DNA of 64,000 bases, from the NCBI GenBank assembly GCA_911728435.2, contig OU452210.1, positions 12,524,001-12,588,000 on the forward strand. The letters run 5' to 3'. Position 1 is the first letter of the stretch. Each line of letters starts with the position of its first letter. Under the pieces are notes generated by a model. The model ran no database searches. It was not told the origin of the DNA and worked only from the letters and a program-made list of their open reading frames with translations. This stretch comes from Apoderus coryli. Taxonomy: Eukaryota > Arthropoda > Insecta > Coleoptera > Attelabidae. Position numbers and translations under genes: made by a program. This document shows, one piece after another, positions 15,201 to 25,500 of the stretch.

Positions 15201-17275
15201 TGATTTAATGTTAGAGCTTAATTACTTAGGTAACATTTAAGACTTGACATATTGGGGTTTCTGTTAAGTAAATTCTTAGGTACCTATAGTAGGTATTCAT
15301 GCTAATTAACTAATTTATGTTTAGCTGTAATAGCAACAAACTATTAGATTTATATATACTAGATTTTAGTTTAGCCTGAGAATGAATTCCGGGAATCTTA
15401 GTTCACTAACTCCAAATTATAAAACAAAGTCTCCGTATGAAATTCTAAAAATAATTTTGTAATTATTATAACTAGTAATTTCGATATTAATTGACACTTT
15501 TCATCACAAATTGTGATCGTTTAATAAAATACGGTGATGAAATCGAAACATGAATATTGCAATACATGTTATTACAGTACCAACCGGCACACGCAGAACA
15601 TTGTTGATAATGTCTAAATTAATTTAAAATAATAATAAACGCATAGGCGATGTACATTAAAAATTTAATAGAAATTGGTAATTTTCGATTCGATTCGATT
15701 TCCATTTTGGACATAAAAAGAGGTTGAAATTCCTAAGTGTAAAAACTTCTTTTTCAATAAACATTAGAAGAAAAATAAATATCTTCTTACCAATAGCAGT
15801 TTCTATTTTCAAAAGCAAAAATTACATAGTACCTAGCAAATGATTGAATAATATCTTTTTAGATCATTAATGTGTTTTGAGAAGCTGTTTCGATCTTGCA
15901 ACACTGTCTACTTTTGACATTTGTCATATATTTTGATTTTGAAGTCAAAGTGGTTACCGCTTTATTTAACAAAACAAAAAAGATAATTTAAGCTAAAAAA
16001 ATAAGTCATTTTCTATTTGTGTATTGTAAAAAATTAGATAAATAGTACCTAATTGATTAACAAGAAGAAGTGTCTTAGGTAAGTAGCTAAAATGTCAATT
16101 AAACAATTACACCTAACTCTGGTCACGTACTTTTAAATATCTTTGGTGATACTTCCCCACTTGTAGGCAAGTTCCTTGTGCAAATTCTTATTATTGCATA
16201 TGAAATTGTATTAAAAAACAAAATTAAATCATTAAATTACTTGTACTAATGTAAGGTTATGTATCGGTCTGTTTATTAGCAAATATTAAAATTCCCTCTG
16301 CGTTCATAAACTTCAAGAGAATTCACAACTAATTTCTTCGTCGTTACACGAGAATTGTATATATGTTGTATTATTTATTATGTATGTCTCCAAACATTTC
16401 CTCTTGCGAAAAACCTATTATTTTCTCAAGTGAGACGTGAGTAGTGGTATAGAAAATGTTTTCTGTAAGTATATTTAGGTATTGTGCAAACGTTTATTTT
16501 TTTATTTTGTCAAATTCACTACCATATTTGTATGAGAATTATAGAAAATTGTATGGTTAATGGTACTCTTTTATAAATTACTTTGTAATGCCCAGAAAGT
16601 AGCAGCTCATTAATGTAGTAAGTAGGACCTTAACTTTTTCTTCAGTTGTTACTACACAGAAGAAGACTCAATTACCATAACATCTGAAATACAAAACGAA
16701 ATGCCTGCTTTCATTTGGAACTAGTTAGTAAGTAGGTACCAAAATTTTGTTATAACTCTGGTATTAAATGTTGTATAGGAGCAGAAAACATTTTTCCCGA
16801 AGTACTTTGTTGTTTTAATGAGCATATTACGTTCTTTCTGTCTTGTTTTTGGTTCGTTGATGGAGTTTTTTTTTCAGTTTAACATTAAGTTGAATGTACG
16901 GCTGTCTTACTTTCGGTATGTTATTTTTAAACTGCCAGCTTTGTTGTTGTTGACAAAGCTCGTCATCAGTTAATATTATAATGCGGTTATTAGCTTGTTA
17001 TTAGCAAATTAATTAAGTATAAGTATTGACTGTTTTGATGAAAGTGAAACTTGTCTCTAGAATGTGTTGTAATTCAAGTCGTGTGTTGATTCATCAGTAG
17101 TTCATTGTGTATAGAACTGATGTGGGTTGAATTTAAATGACAATACCATTGAGTATAACCAAAACAAATTTCCAAAGAATTAATTTTCTTTCATCTTTCC
17201 GAGATTAGTTTAGTCCTTACCTCGTCTGTTAAAAGGACGTACCCTCACAGCAACTTTGATTTTGTCTGTCGACAT
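1..17275 (-). CDS. Khc-73: Kinesin-3 heavy chain Khc-73 (KIF13 family), 5' half, eight coding exons
   Basis: This gene encodes a plus-end-directed microtubule motor of the kinesin-3 family, known in insects as Khc-73 and in vertebrates as KIF13A/B; it carries endosomal and membrane cargo. Coding exons, in transcript order, are 17275-17221, 13671-13584, 6777-6614, 1922-1768, 1267-1154, 934-687, 609-285 and 210-1. All junctions have AG/GT borders and the phases fit, giving 453 residues without a stop. The P-loop GQTGSGKS is at residues 100-107, switch I (SSRSH) near 216-220, switch II (DLAGSE) at 250-255, and the neck follows the [20 protein letters not shown] stretch. That stretch and the TGSPVGD segment favour KIF13/Khc-73 over unc-104/KIF1. 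The FHA domain, stalk and any CAP-Gly domain lie beyond the left edge. The exon structure is my own reconstruction from splice phase and family similarity. Confidence 0.96.
285..609 (-). CDS. Khc-73: Khc-73 coding exon 7 (microtubule-binding end of motor, neck)
   Basis: Encodes residues 276-383, from [15 protein letters not shown] to KEMLKHAT. It contains the [20 protein letters not shown] helix region that contacts microtubules, the [13 protein letters not shown] end of the motor core, and the neck coil ([19 protein letters not shown]). The acceptor is TTGTAG and the donor GTAAAT. Confidence 0.97.
687..934 (-). CDS. Khc-73: Khc-73 coding exon 6 (switch I and switch II)
   Basis: Encodes residues 193-274, [20 protein letters not shown] through [11 protein letters not shown]. 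It contains the NxxSSRSH switch I loop (about 211-220) and the DLAGSE switch II motif (250-255), both intact. Two bases of the K275 codon are at the 3' edge, followed by a GTAAGT donor. Confidence 0.97.
1154..1267 (-). CDS. Khc-73: Khc-73 coding exon 5
   Basis: Encodes residues 155-192, [20 protein letters not shown] and onward to QLAVTSFQ. The VHDLLDP and [10 protein letters not shown] segments are standard for KIF13-type motors. It is in phase 0 at both ends (114 bases). Confidence 0.95.
1268..1767 (-). other. Khc-73 intron 4 with a protein-like island
   Basis: A 500-base intron between the P-loop exon and exon 5. Most is AT-rich, but 1504-1695 is richer in G+C and is described separately. 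Introns 5 (935-1153), 6 (610-686) and 7 (211-284) are short, and I see nothing in them. Confidence 0.9.
1504..1695 (-). other. Short protein-like island inside Khc-73 intron 4, unrecognised
   Basis: The minus strand is open for 63 codons (with segments [14 protein letters not shown] and [13 protein letters not shown]) and ends at TAA 1506-1504. The plus strand is also open for about 50 codons over much of the same interval. There is no obvious start codon and I do not recognise either protein. It has no clean splice sites joining it to the kinesin. It may be a scrap of a repetitive element; coding strand uncertain. Confidence 0.3.
1768..1922 (-). CDS. Khc-73: Khc-73 coding exon 4 (P-loop lysine)
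   Basis: Encodes residues 104-154, starting [20 protein letters not shown] and ending [10 protein letters not shown]. It carries the ATP-binding lysine K106 and serine S107. The acceptor is TTTCAG and the donor GTATGT; the phase joins exon 3 exactly. Confidence 0.96.
1923..6613 (-). other. Khc-73 intron 3, mostly featureless
   Basis: A 4.7 kb AT-rich intron. A less AT-rich patch at about 3530-3830 has a 78-codon plus-strand frame starting at a TTG; it shows no motif I recognise and I do not call it a gene. A TATACAGGGT terminal-motif variant lies near 2249. A CCGAAACGTC motif on the minus strand near 5930-5960 resembles the degenerate hammerhead-like relics elsewhere. I see nothing else. Confidence 0.7.
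6614..6777 (-). CDS. Khc-73: Khc-73 coding exon 3 (ends inside the P-loop)
   Basis: Encodes residues 49-102, beginning [12 protein letters not shown] and ending CIFAYGQT. The final base begins the glycine codon of the P-loop, which is completed by exon 4 (T-G-S-G-K-S). The TTTCAG acceptor and GTGAGG donor are clear. Plus-strand open frames over this interval are shadows. Confidence 0.96.
6778..13583 (-). other. Khc-73 intron 2, AT-rich with one perfect hairpin
   Basis: A 6.8 kb intron. The only strong structure is the perfect inverted repeat at 11563-11624. The 11630-12130 stretch is less AT-rich than its surroundings and looks like old repeat sequence, but I found no terminal repeats or coding relic. 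At 12948-13338 there are open frames on both strands without recognisable domains; I treat them as chance. Confidence 0.7.
11563..11624. repeat. Perfect 62-base inverted repeat (29-base arms, 4-base loop)
   Basis: The left arm at 11563-11591 begins AGAAAGAACCCAGCCATC. It is matched without error by the right arm at 11596-11624, with loop AATG between. The flanks do not continue the pairing. It could be a young foldback, a small hairpin RNA locus on either strand, or a fold-back artefact of sequencing or assembly. Confidence 0.9.
13584..13671 (-). CDS. Khc-73: Khc-73 coding exon 2
   Basis: Encodes residues 20-47 ([18 protein letters not shown] and following, ending DKTE) plus split codons for E19 and R48. 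TTACAG acceptor and GTATGT donor. The [10 protein letters not shown] segment matches insect Khc-73. The longer open frame around it (13403-13780) runs into intron on both sides. Confidence 0.95.
14611..14660 (+). ncRNA. Hammerhead-ribozyme-like motif, copy A
   Basis: Core CTGATGA is at 14618-14624. Stem II follows, with GGAAAC pairing GTTTTCC (one bulged T), then GAAA at 14642-14645. A tiny stem III reads AC-AT-GT, and the cleavage triplet GTC is at 14649-14651. Stem I pairs GCCA (14614-14617) with TGGC (14652-14655), directly against the core as in type I hammerheads. The one departure is an extra T between CTGATGA and stem II. Short-stem-III hammerheads are known in Penelope-like retroelements, but no coding part of such an element is visible here. 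Cleavage activity is not shown. Confidence 0.5.
15040..15160 (+). pseudogene. LINE reverse-transcriptase scrap
   Basis: The plus strand at about 15081-15146 reads [20 protein letters not shown], the G-x-PQGS-x-LGPLLFLI motif of non-LTR reverse transcriptases just after the finger domain. The upstream sequence continues the homology only with frameshifts and stops. It is a fossil fragment with no function expected. Confidence 0.7.
17221..17275 (-). CDS. Khc-73: Khc-73 coding exon 1 (start codon, first beta strand)
   Basis: Minus-strand ATG at 17275-17273, then [18 protein letters not shown], the usual first strand of a kinesin-3 motor, which makes the start choice secure. The exon ends one base into the next codon at a GTAAGG donor. 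It is too short to show up as an open reading frame. The bases before the ATG are A-rich (AATAAA), acceptable for an insect start. Confidence 0.96.
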
Positions 17276-19267
17276 TTTATTCTTTCTTGATTATATGCAC
17301 GTTTATTTTTAAAATATTTAATGAATATTTACACTACTATCACACTTTCTTTGTATTTATATTTGTATTACTATCCATTTTCGAACATAATAAGTCACAA
17401 GATAGCACTTATCACAACACGTAAACTCACTGTTTTCGCCATATTCCACACCACATTATTGGTATTGGACACTGCGCTATTGACATTATACTATATGCTT
17501 TTGGCTGCGCAAATTTACCTCAGTTTGTATTTCTTTCTATTTTCAATGAGTAATAGTGACGGCAATTTTAGTGACATCTACCCATAACAATGAATACAAT
17601 TCAATCACTAGCGAAAACTCGCCCAGTTACCATTAGTTACCAACCAACCAATAAGTTTACAGATCACAGCGATTTTCAAACTGGTTTGCAGCGCATATCG
17701 TGACTGTTTGATTTTTAGTAACACAGACTGTAGTGACATCTAGGTGAAACCACCTCGAACTTATATACACATCGCTACAGCAAACTACGCTCTTTTGTTT
17801 TATGTACTATTGATTTTATGCACCACATTCAATGGTATCCCACAAGGATTCGCCCTAAGGCCTGTTATAGTTGTAGTTCTTATTAATGTATCATTAATAC
17901 ACATTATCAACTTCATTTCTGTGGATAATAATTTTAACTTAGTCAACTTAAGTTTGAAATTAGCATTTAATACATGGAAGTATTTTTATTTTTTTTAGGA
18001 AGATGCAAATAGTTTGATATGGGAACAAAAATAGCACATTCAAGACAATCAGGTGTAAGAATCATTTGTTAAAATGTATAAACAATCGTAGTTCTGAGTT
18101 TTGTTGTTTTTTGTAGAAGCTTTTGATGCATTAGTTGTGTCTGAAGAATGGGAGTAATTATAAGTTCGCCAGTTACGAGGTACGTCTATTCCAATTTCGG
18201 TTAACTAACTTTCAGGTAGGGCTCTCTTTCCAATAGAAAAGTTGTTAGTAGTAGAATTAATTTATATAAATTATCAACTATAACGCTTAATTGGTGCTAG
18301 AATTTAAATAGCCCTCTATTTTCACTATCACAAATTGGTGTCAGATTAGATGTAAATTGTTATATTTACAAATTAGATATCTTGCTACGTTAGATGCTAA
18401 AATTGGTATAAATAAATAAAACAACATTATTAATGAAAACATTAATATTTACTCTTATTCAAACAGTAATATATTCCAAACATAATTAAAATATCTAAAA
18501 CAGAACAACAATGGTCGACAATCGGTAAGCCCAAAAATAAATCATATCACAATAATTATTTTTGTAATTAACATTTAGGTATTGTATTACCTTCTGTATA
18601 CCTAAAATTTGGCTTTACATTTTAATTAATTTAAAGTAATTGACTTTAAAATTTAACAACAAAAACTATTTTATATTAAAATATATAATAAACTATATAA
18701 AATTTGAGCTAAATTAGGCACTTTATTAAAGGCACCTTAAGATTGAGATGAAATCTATTCATACAAATACAATCTGTATGTATTAGCTTTTGTTTTTTAA
18801 ATTGTTCAAATCAGAAAAAAAAACATACTTTTACTACCCTAGTTAACTTATATCTAATCAAAATAAATGAGAAGCTAGTACCTTACATCAGGTCTTGACC
18901 AATTTAAATAATTGGAACTCACTCTATTATATGATTCATAAAATAGTTTTAGTTTTAGTAAAATTAATGTATTTGTATATATTTTATAACTAATATTGTT
19001 GTTGTCTTTCAAAATTCATTATTTTATTTTAAATCACGCTTTACCCTTTTGAATTCAAGTTTTTTTTATAATAAAGTTTCCACTTTGTTGAGTTTCGAGT
19101 AAAACATAATGTATAGAACAATTAATTCTCATTTATAATTGATTTATATACGTATAAATAATATTAGAAAAAACATCTATTAAAAGCTGACTAGGGCATT
19201 ATATAATCTAAATGTGATCAAAAATGTCACGAATAAATATACATCTAATTTTATTTCTGTTATATTA
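17276..19267. other. Spacer between the Mitf stop and the Khc-73 start
   Basis: About 2.0 kb that must contain the Mitf 3' UTR and the Khc-73 promoter and 5' UTR, both on the minus strand. Minus-strand AATAAA hexamers occur at 19255-19250 (only 12 bases past the stop, probably too close) and 19029-19024. The 17590-17760 stretch is less AT-rich and is a reasonable place for the Khc-73 5' end. Long plus-strand frames at 17321-17587 and 17744-17998 are not genes; the second contains the LINE scrap listed next. Confidence 0.7.
17800..17905 (+). pseudogene. Degenerate reverse-transcriptase scrap
   Basis: The plus strand reads FNGIPQGFALRPVIVVVLIN at about 17831-17890. This resembles the GIPQGS-x-LGP...LIND motif of LINE reverse transcriptases with several substitutions, including loss of the aspartate after LIN. 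The similarity is short, so chance is possible. Confidence 0.4.
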
Positions 19268-19531
19268 TCACGCTATCATATCTATATCTAAGGTATCTCC
19301 TTCTACATGATCAATATGGCTGGTAGGAGTTGGTGTCGGTAAACGTTGCTCACAAAGTAGTGGATCACCAGATACTGGATGAGCGGGAGATGCTAAAAAT
19401 GTGTCACCAGGTAGAGCATGAGGTGATGATAACATTGGATCACCGTTGACACCGTAAACAAGTTCGTCGTCATCCATGCCTTCTTCCATCACGGAAAGAC
19501 TTAAGGTGGCATCGGAAATTACGTCAGGCAT
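19268..19531 (-). CDS. Mitf: Mitf coding exon 6 (C-terminal tail, stop)
   Basis: Encodes residues 444-530, [20 protein letters not shown] onward. The GDPMLSSPH segment matches the DPLLSSVSP region of the MITF tail, which is a phosphorylation hotspot. It ends [10 protein letters not shown] and TGA. The first codon is ATG only by chance; the phase-0 join to exon 5 is clear (TTACAG acceptor). Confidence 0.95.
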   Translation of the reverse strand: MPDVISDATLSLSVMEEGMDDDELVYGVNGDPMLSSPHALPGDTFLASPAHPVSGDPLLCEQRLPTPTPTSHIDHVEGDTLDIDMIA

Positions 19532-22500
19532 CTGTAAAACAATGACAATATTAATATTTTTCAGTAGTTTGAGTAGGTAAATATGTTCCTCGGGTTAGAC
19601 AGATAGTCATCCTGAATACACCACACCGTGTGAGTCAAGTCAAGTCAGTGGGTATGGCGTTTGGAAGACACAGCAACCAATATTTTTGACACAAATGTGT
19701 ACCTCAATTTTTTCCTGAAGGAACACCTCAAGTTTTTGGTGTGCTACACCAATAACAAATGTGGAGGATTTAAGAAATTGAATTATTGCGACCATGATTA
19801 TTTTTCTCAATTTGTTAAGAAAACATCTATGATATGTACTTATTTTCCGTTAAACTGCGAGAACTTGAGTCGAATTTTAAAATCTGAGGGAACCCTCAAT
19901 AGAGCGGCACATTCATATGTTGACATACATCTTAATAATGGCTGAACTGGCTTAATAATTTTCAAGGGAAACGCCTTTGTAAACGTTTTTTTAATAATTA
20001 GCTGAAGGAATCCGAATATAAACGCTTTTTGTTTTGTTGTTACCTTTTGGATAGTATCCGGTATCGTGATCGGTGACATTAGAGTTGCAATTGTCGACGC
20101 CGTGTTTTGATGGTCGAAATTATGGTCGAGGCTATCTATTTCATGATCTAAATGGTGATCCAAATTGTGATTACTCGGATAAGAGTTATACGATGGCGAG
20201 TTCAACGATATACTTTGCCAGTTAGAATCTGCTACTGGAAGCCCATGAGATTTGGCTTGACGTTCCAACTCCTAAAAATAATATATATTTTACTAAAATA
20301 TTCGTTTAACTTGTGACGGGTCTTACCTGTACTCGAAGCTGCAACCTTCTATTAATACTTTCAATTTGTTTTTGTCTAGCTTCTTGTTGTTTTAATCTTT
20401 GGACTTCACTTTTAAGACATTTTATATATTCGACAGATGACTTTAATATGGTACCTTTATTTGGACGTACATCTCTAACTATTTCATAATAAGGATCATT
20501 AGTTTTTGGCAAGAGCGTGCCAAGTTCTTTAATTCGATCGTTTATGTTGAATCTTCTTCGTCTCTCAACTGTAAAAAAATAATAATTTACTTAGTTTAAA
20601 TGTATGTAATAATAATAATAATGGGCATGTAACCGGTAAACGCAAAAATCCTTAATCGTATGATATTTTCTTCCCAAGTCTTTTTTATTGATTCATGATA
20701 TTTTTATTTAAAAATTTGCATGACTGATTCTGGAAATTTTTCGTTACTTTATTTTAAACAAATCTGCATTTATTTCACCAATGTGGGTTGATAACTTAAC
20801 ACAACCCCAAAAATCCAATGGTGGCCAGTTTTCTTATTTATAAAGTCATTTAACATTAAACTAAATTAGGTTCATTTCTGCAATTGATTTTTGGATGGAA
20901 TCAGCTGAATTTTATACGCCTTGAAATACAGCATAGCTATTTTCCCACGAATACGAAAATAGATGACTTTATAATATTTTTGATCACCCTGTATAATGAT
21001 AAACAAAAGTCAACGAAGAAAATTCTATTTCCGTCACGCTAATGGGCCAATCGAACTCTAAATCATGAAAGAAAATAGTAGAAACGTATTTTTTAGACTT
21101 ACTCATGTTATGGTTGTCTTTTTTCTGTCGATCTTTGGCAAGTGCGTGAAGCTCAGCATCGCTAAGTAAATACGGTTCATTTTTAATATTGATATCATTC
21201 GATAACGAACTGTCTGATGTTTTGAAACTATCCGGATCTAGTGAACTGGATTCTAATGCTAATAGATCGTCTATTAGATCTTCAGCCTGAAAAGTAAATA
21301 AACATTAGGTAATTTCATGTTTAACTGTGTGATTATTTTTGTTTTAAAACATGCATTTATATTTGTTTAAGGTCACTTTGTGACCTTGTATAGGTTGAAA
21401 TGTATAATATGCCTAATTAGGCATTATTTTCATAATTTGCTGAAATAGTCTCCTATTTAAACCTCGTTAATGTCATGTTATTGTACAATTCACTTTACAA
21501 ATTGTTCCGTACCCTTTTTAGACAATTGGGTTTTATAAATTTTAATTTTTATTAAATGGTTATTTTAGATCAATATTAATAATCATTAATCTATTAAATT
21601 GACAATAATTATGTTTTATTATTATGTTGAAATTTAGAATTATGTTAATCATAAAATTTAACTAAACTGCTAATTTAGTTGAATAAAATTTATCAAACGT
21701 TTCGAGTTTTTATTAACTCATTGAGATCAAAAACGTAAATAATTGGTAGATGTAAATAAATATTCTATGAATTTAGATTCTTTAATTAAAGACATTCGAC
21801 CTTGCTTAAGGAGGAATTAGTTTTATTTTATAGATGATCTAAAATTAGTTTTCTAGTTTATTGTAGGAAAAGTATCAGATTTAATTAAGTGATATTGAAA
21901 AACATTTGAACCACAATATAAACAAAATTTTAATGTAACAATACCCAAAATAGAACCTCAAAGGTAAATACATCATATATTTAATGTTAATGATTCCTTA
22001 TTATTTTAAATAATAGTATAAAAATAAATTAATTCGACGCGTTATAACTATGTATATGTTAATAAAATTAACTCCATTAAACGATTTCCACCTTAAAAAA
22101 TCCATAACTGTGTGGTTGGATTTCTTAAAGTTATAAAATAAATTAATATATTGTATATATAATTATTGGCGCCAAAAATAAATCTTTTTTTAATAAAAGG
22201 GAGGTCTTTTAGGGAAATTAGACGATAGTCTAATAATTGATCTTTTAAACAAGGCGAATATTGCAAAAATCGGCCAATATATAAAAAAGTTATAACGGAA
22301 AAATTAAATTCCGGAATTTTTCCGCCCAACCTATATTTAAAGTTATCATTTTCCATATATTTAAAATGTAAATTATAACCGTTTCATCAGACCATTTATG
22401 TATATGGAAAATACAATTTCTATGGTCATAAGTTTTCAGATAGTAGTACCAAAGATTATACACAATCTTTGGTAGTACGATCTTTCAAGTATATATCAAA

Positions 22501-25500
22501 TAAAGTATAGTAGCCATCCGTAAAGTTTTTTTTTGTAAAAAAAGGCCCTCGTATTGCAGATAAGCTTATTGAAATATAATATTTTATTGGTCAATTGTCT
22601 ATATCATTAGTAACGGTTGATAAGACGATTCGTTTTCACACAAAGTTGGAAAAGTTATTACTGCACAATATTGTATTATATTTTATTTATTTTTACAAAT
22701 CTATTTAAACGTGACCATGAAAAAAATTATATATTAATTATATTAGTAGGTTCATTTTTGCCAAACAAAAATAAACAATTTTCTTGTGGTTCTTTTTGAT
22801 TGTTATGTTGATTAACATTTTTAGATTTGCAATTATTGTAAGTTATTTGTAGTCATAAATTACGTTTATTTGTTAAAATTATAATGTGAGTGAGTTTGCT
22901 GTCATCAATTTAATCAAACTATAACTTTTACTCGTATTGTCAGAAACTCTTCAGTAATATACAAACTAAACCCTTTGGTATTGCAAAACGGGAGGTATAT
23001 TAGGAGGGTATGCAATTTAACTTGTTTTGACTTTAGAATTTACATCGAACTAGCGTTTCGCTTCAAAAATGTGTCTAATTTATTGTGTGATTTTTAACCG
23101 ATATTGCAAATAAAATAAAAATTTCCGGTTTTAATTTATATTTATGCGAGTTTCGAATGAATTTCTTTTAAAATATTAATTTTAGATACTTTAACATTTT
23201 ATTATATCTCTTTTTGGATCACGTTTGATTGATTACATGTTGTACTTGGTTTTATGGGAGTTTAATTACTTTTTACTCTTGTTTGTTATGTATTTTACGC
23301 TGATGATGGATTAAGCCGAAACTAGTTCCAAAAGACTGTTTATTACCAGTATAAACCAGTTTATATAAACATTTGTGGCGTTGATATTGTGTTTTGGGTT
23401 GTTTTTATTTAAATAAGATAAAATTTCAAAGGGTTTTAAATAAGCACAATTACGGAGTAAAATAAAACATTATATTCGATCAATTTTTATTCGTTGTGTT
23501 GGTATCATTTGTCTTTATTATCAGAAGAAGACAATAAAAATCCATAGCTTGATAAGAGATTTCTTTTCAGAAATAATTAGAAAAATGTGGTTCAAATGAA
23601 GCAAATTGTCCAAAATAAGTAGAAATATGTTCGCGACATCGACATTAATGTCTCGACTTGTTGTAGTTTTGCTCTTTGTACAGTTTCACACGTGTATAAA
23701 CGTTAAAAAGTTAATAATTATTTTCTGTTATATATTGAGCACTACTTATGATCGTATTGTCGCCAATAATTATTGAAAACTGAAATACGAGAAATAAATT
23801 CTAATCTCATTTTACACCATATTTATTTAGCACGGTAGTCCTTACTTCTAACATCTTCAAAAGCATATTATTTTGTACTCAAGTAACTAAGACACAATTT
23901 GTTTATTTTTGTATCACAAAATTAGTGAGTTAAACTAAACTTTGCGCGCACTTTATAAGGCATTAAATTAACTTATTAATTTTCTTTTCATTTTTAAACA
24001 AAACTAACATACCATCACTCTCATTGCAACCGTTAATTTAAAAGATCGGCAGCTGTATTTTTCTAACCAGTGTCAGAATTATGACAGTATTGTAAATCAC
24101 TTTATTGTTTGTTTACATGAAAATTATCTGTAGATTATGGTAAAATTTGCATACCACAATTTTATACATTAATTTTGTATAATCTTATCCGGAATATAAT
24201 ACAAATTTTATATTTTGGATATAAAATTGGGAATTGTCCATTAAGTAATTAGTTGATTGATTTTATGGATATGTCAATGAGGGCAACTTATTTATTCGGT
24301 TCGTATTGAATAATAATTAGTAAGCAATATATTTGTGATAAATTAATTTGTTCTTCATGGTTTAGGTACTATAACTAATAATACATTGTCAAGATTTGTT
24401 AACCATTAACACACTTTTTTTATACCAGGCCACGAGAAATAGCTAGGCCCCTGAGGTTTTTTATAGATATATTCAGGGAACATTTTGTGGTGGATTCCAA
24501 AAAATGATTGCCATTAAAAATATTTTGTAATTAATTAATTAATTAATGTCGGAAGAGGAGTGCAATTTATATTTTAATTAAAACAAGTTTAAGCTTTAAA
24601 TTTAGCGTGTTTCGGGAATATTTGCTTATTATCCTCAGTACCTCATAAACATATTTAATCTTTGCATCTACTTGCAGTAGAGAGCTATTTACCTAAGAAT
24701 ACCACATGCAGAGTGGGATAATTCAACTACCTCAATGCTCAAGTTAATAGTTTAGAAGGCCGAACACGAAAGTTTTACAGTTTATTGGTGCATATGAATT
24801 AATTTATTTAGAGTGCAGTAGTACATACACTGCTCTAAATCTTTAGTTATGAAATATGAATGTTTATAAAAAAAACTACTATATATTTGGTATAGCACAA
24901 ATGTAAATGTTTGTAAAATAATTAGTGTAATTAAACCCAAACAAATTGTATATTTCGGATGTAAAGTCAGGAATTGCATGACCGAGGCAATAATTAATTG
25001 ATTGTGTAAAAATAAAATATATACGCCAATGGCTATAAATTTATTTGTTTTGTTTATTGATATTTACCGCAAAATCAATACAAAACTGTTAATTCGGATC
25101 AACAGATTTGATCTTCATGGTTGATTGTAATTATTTGAGGGTTTTATGTCAATAACTATTAACCAACGTAATATATTTATTTTTTGTCTCAATTTCTAAA
25201 ACACGGTTTGCTTTGTTTATTATTAAAATATAGTTTGCTTTAGACAGTACTATAGTACTTATCTATTTGAAACGAAAACATTTCACAACGCAGTTATAAA
25301 TTAGGTAGGAATATGTGTGTTTTAGCTGATAATCCCAAATATTAGATTGATTTATAGCACAGCTACTGATACAAACTTACATAACATTTGAAATATTAGA
25401 CCCTTATAAAATTTTAATTATTTATACATATTTGTATCATAAAATTATTAACGTAGGTATGCGACACATTTACTTGACAGGTAGAAGAGAATGATAGCAT

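Larger units (their letters stand above)
13672..17220 (-). other. Khc-73 intron 1 with retroelement relics
   Basis: A 3.5 kb intron holding the hammerhead-like motif at 14611-14660 and the reverse-transcriptase scrap at 15040-15160, both described separately. The remainder is AT-rich sequence in which I see nothing. Confidence 0.75.

Noticed and set aside
17321..17998. Plus-strand open frames of 84-88 codons upstream of Khc-73
   Set aside because: Hydrophobic, AT-driven composition with no motif, except for a LINE-like scrap in the second; the interval is Khc-73 5' flank.
19661..19945. A 94-codon plus-strand frame in Mitf intron 5
   Set aside because: No family resemblance; length is not exceptional given the number of frames examined.
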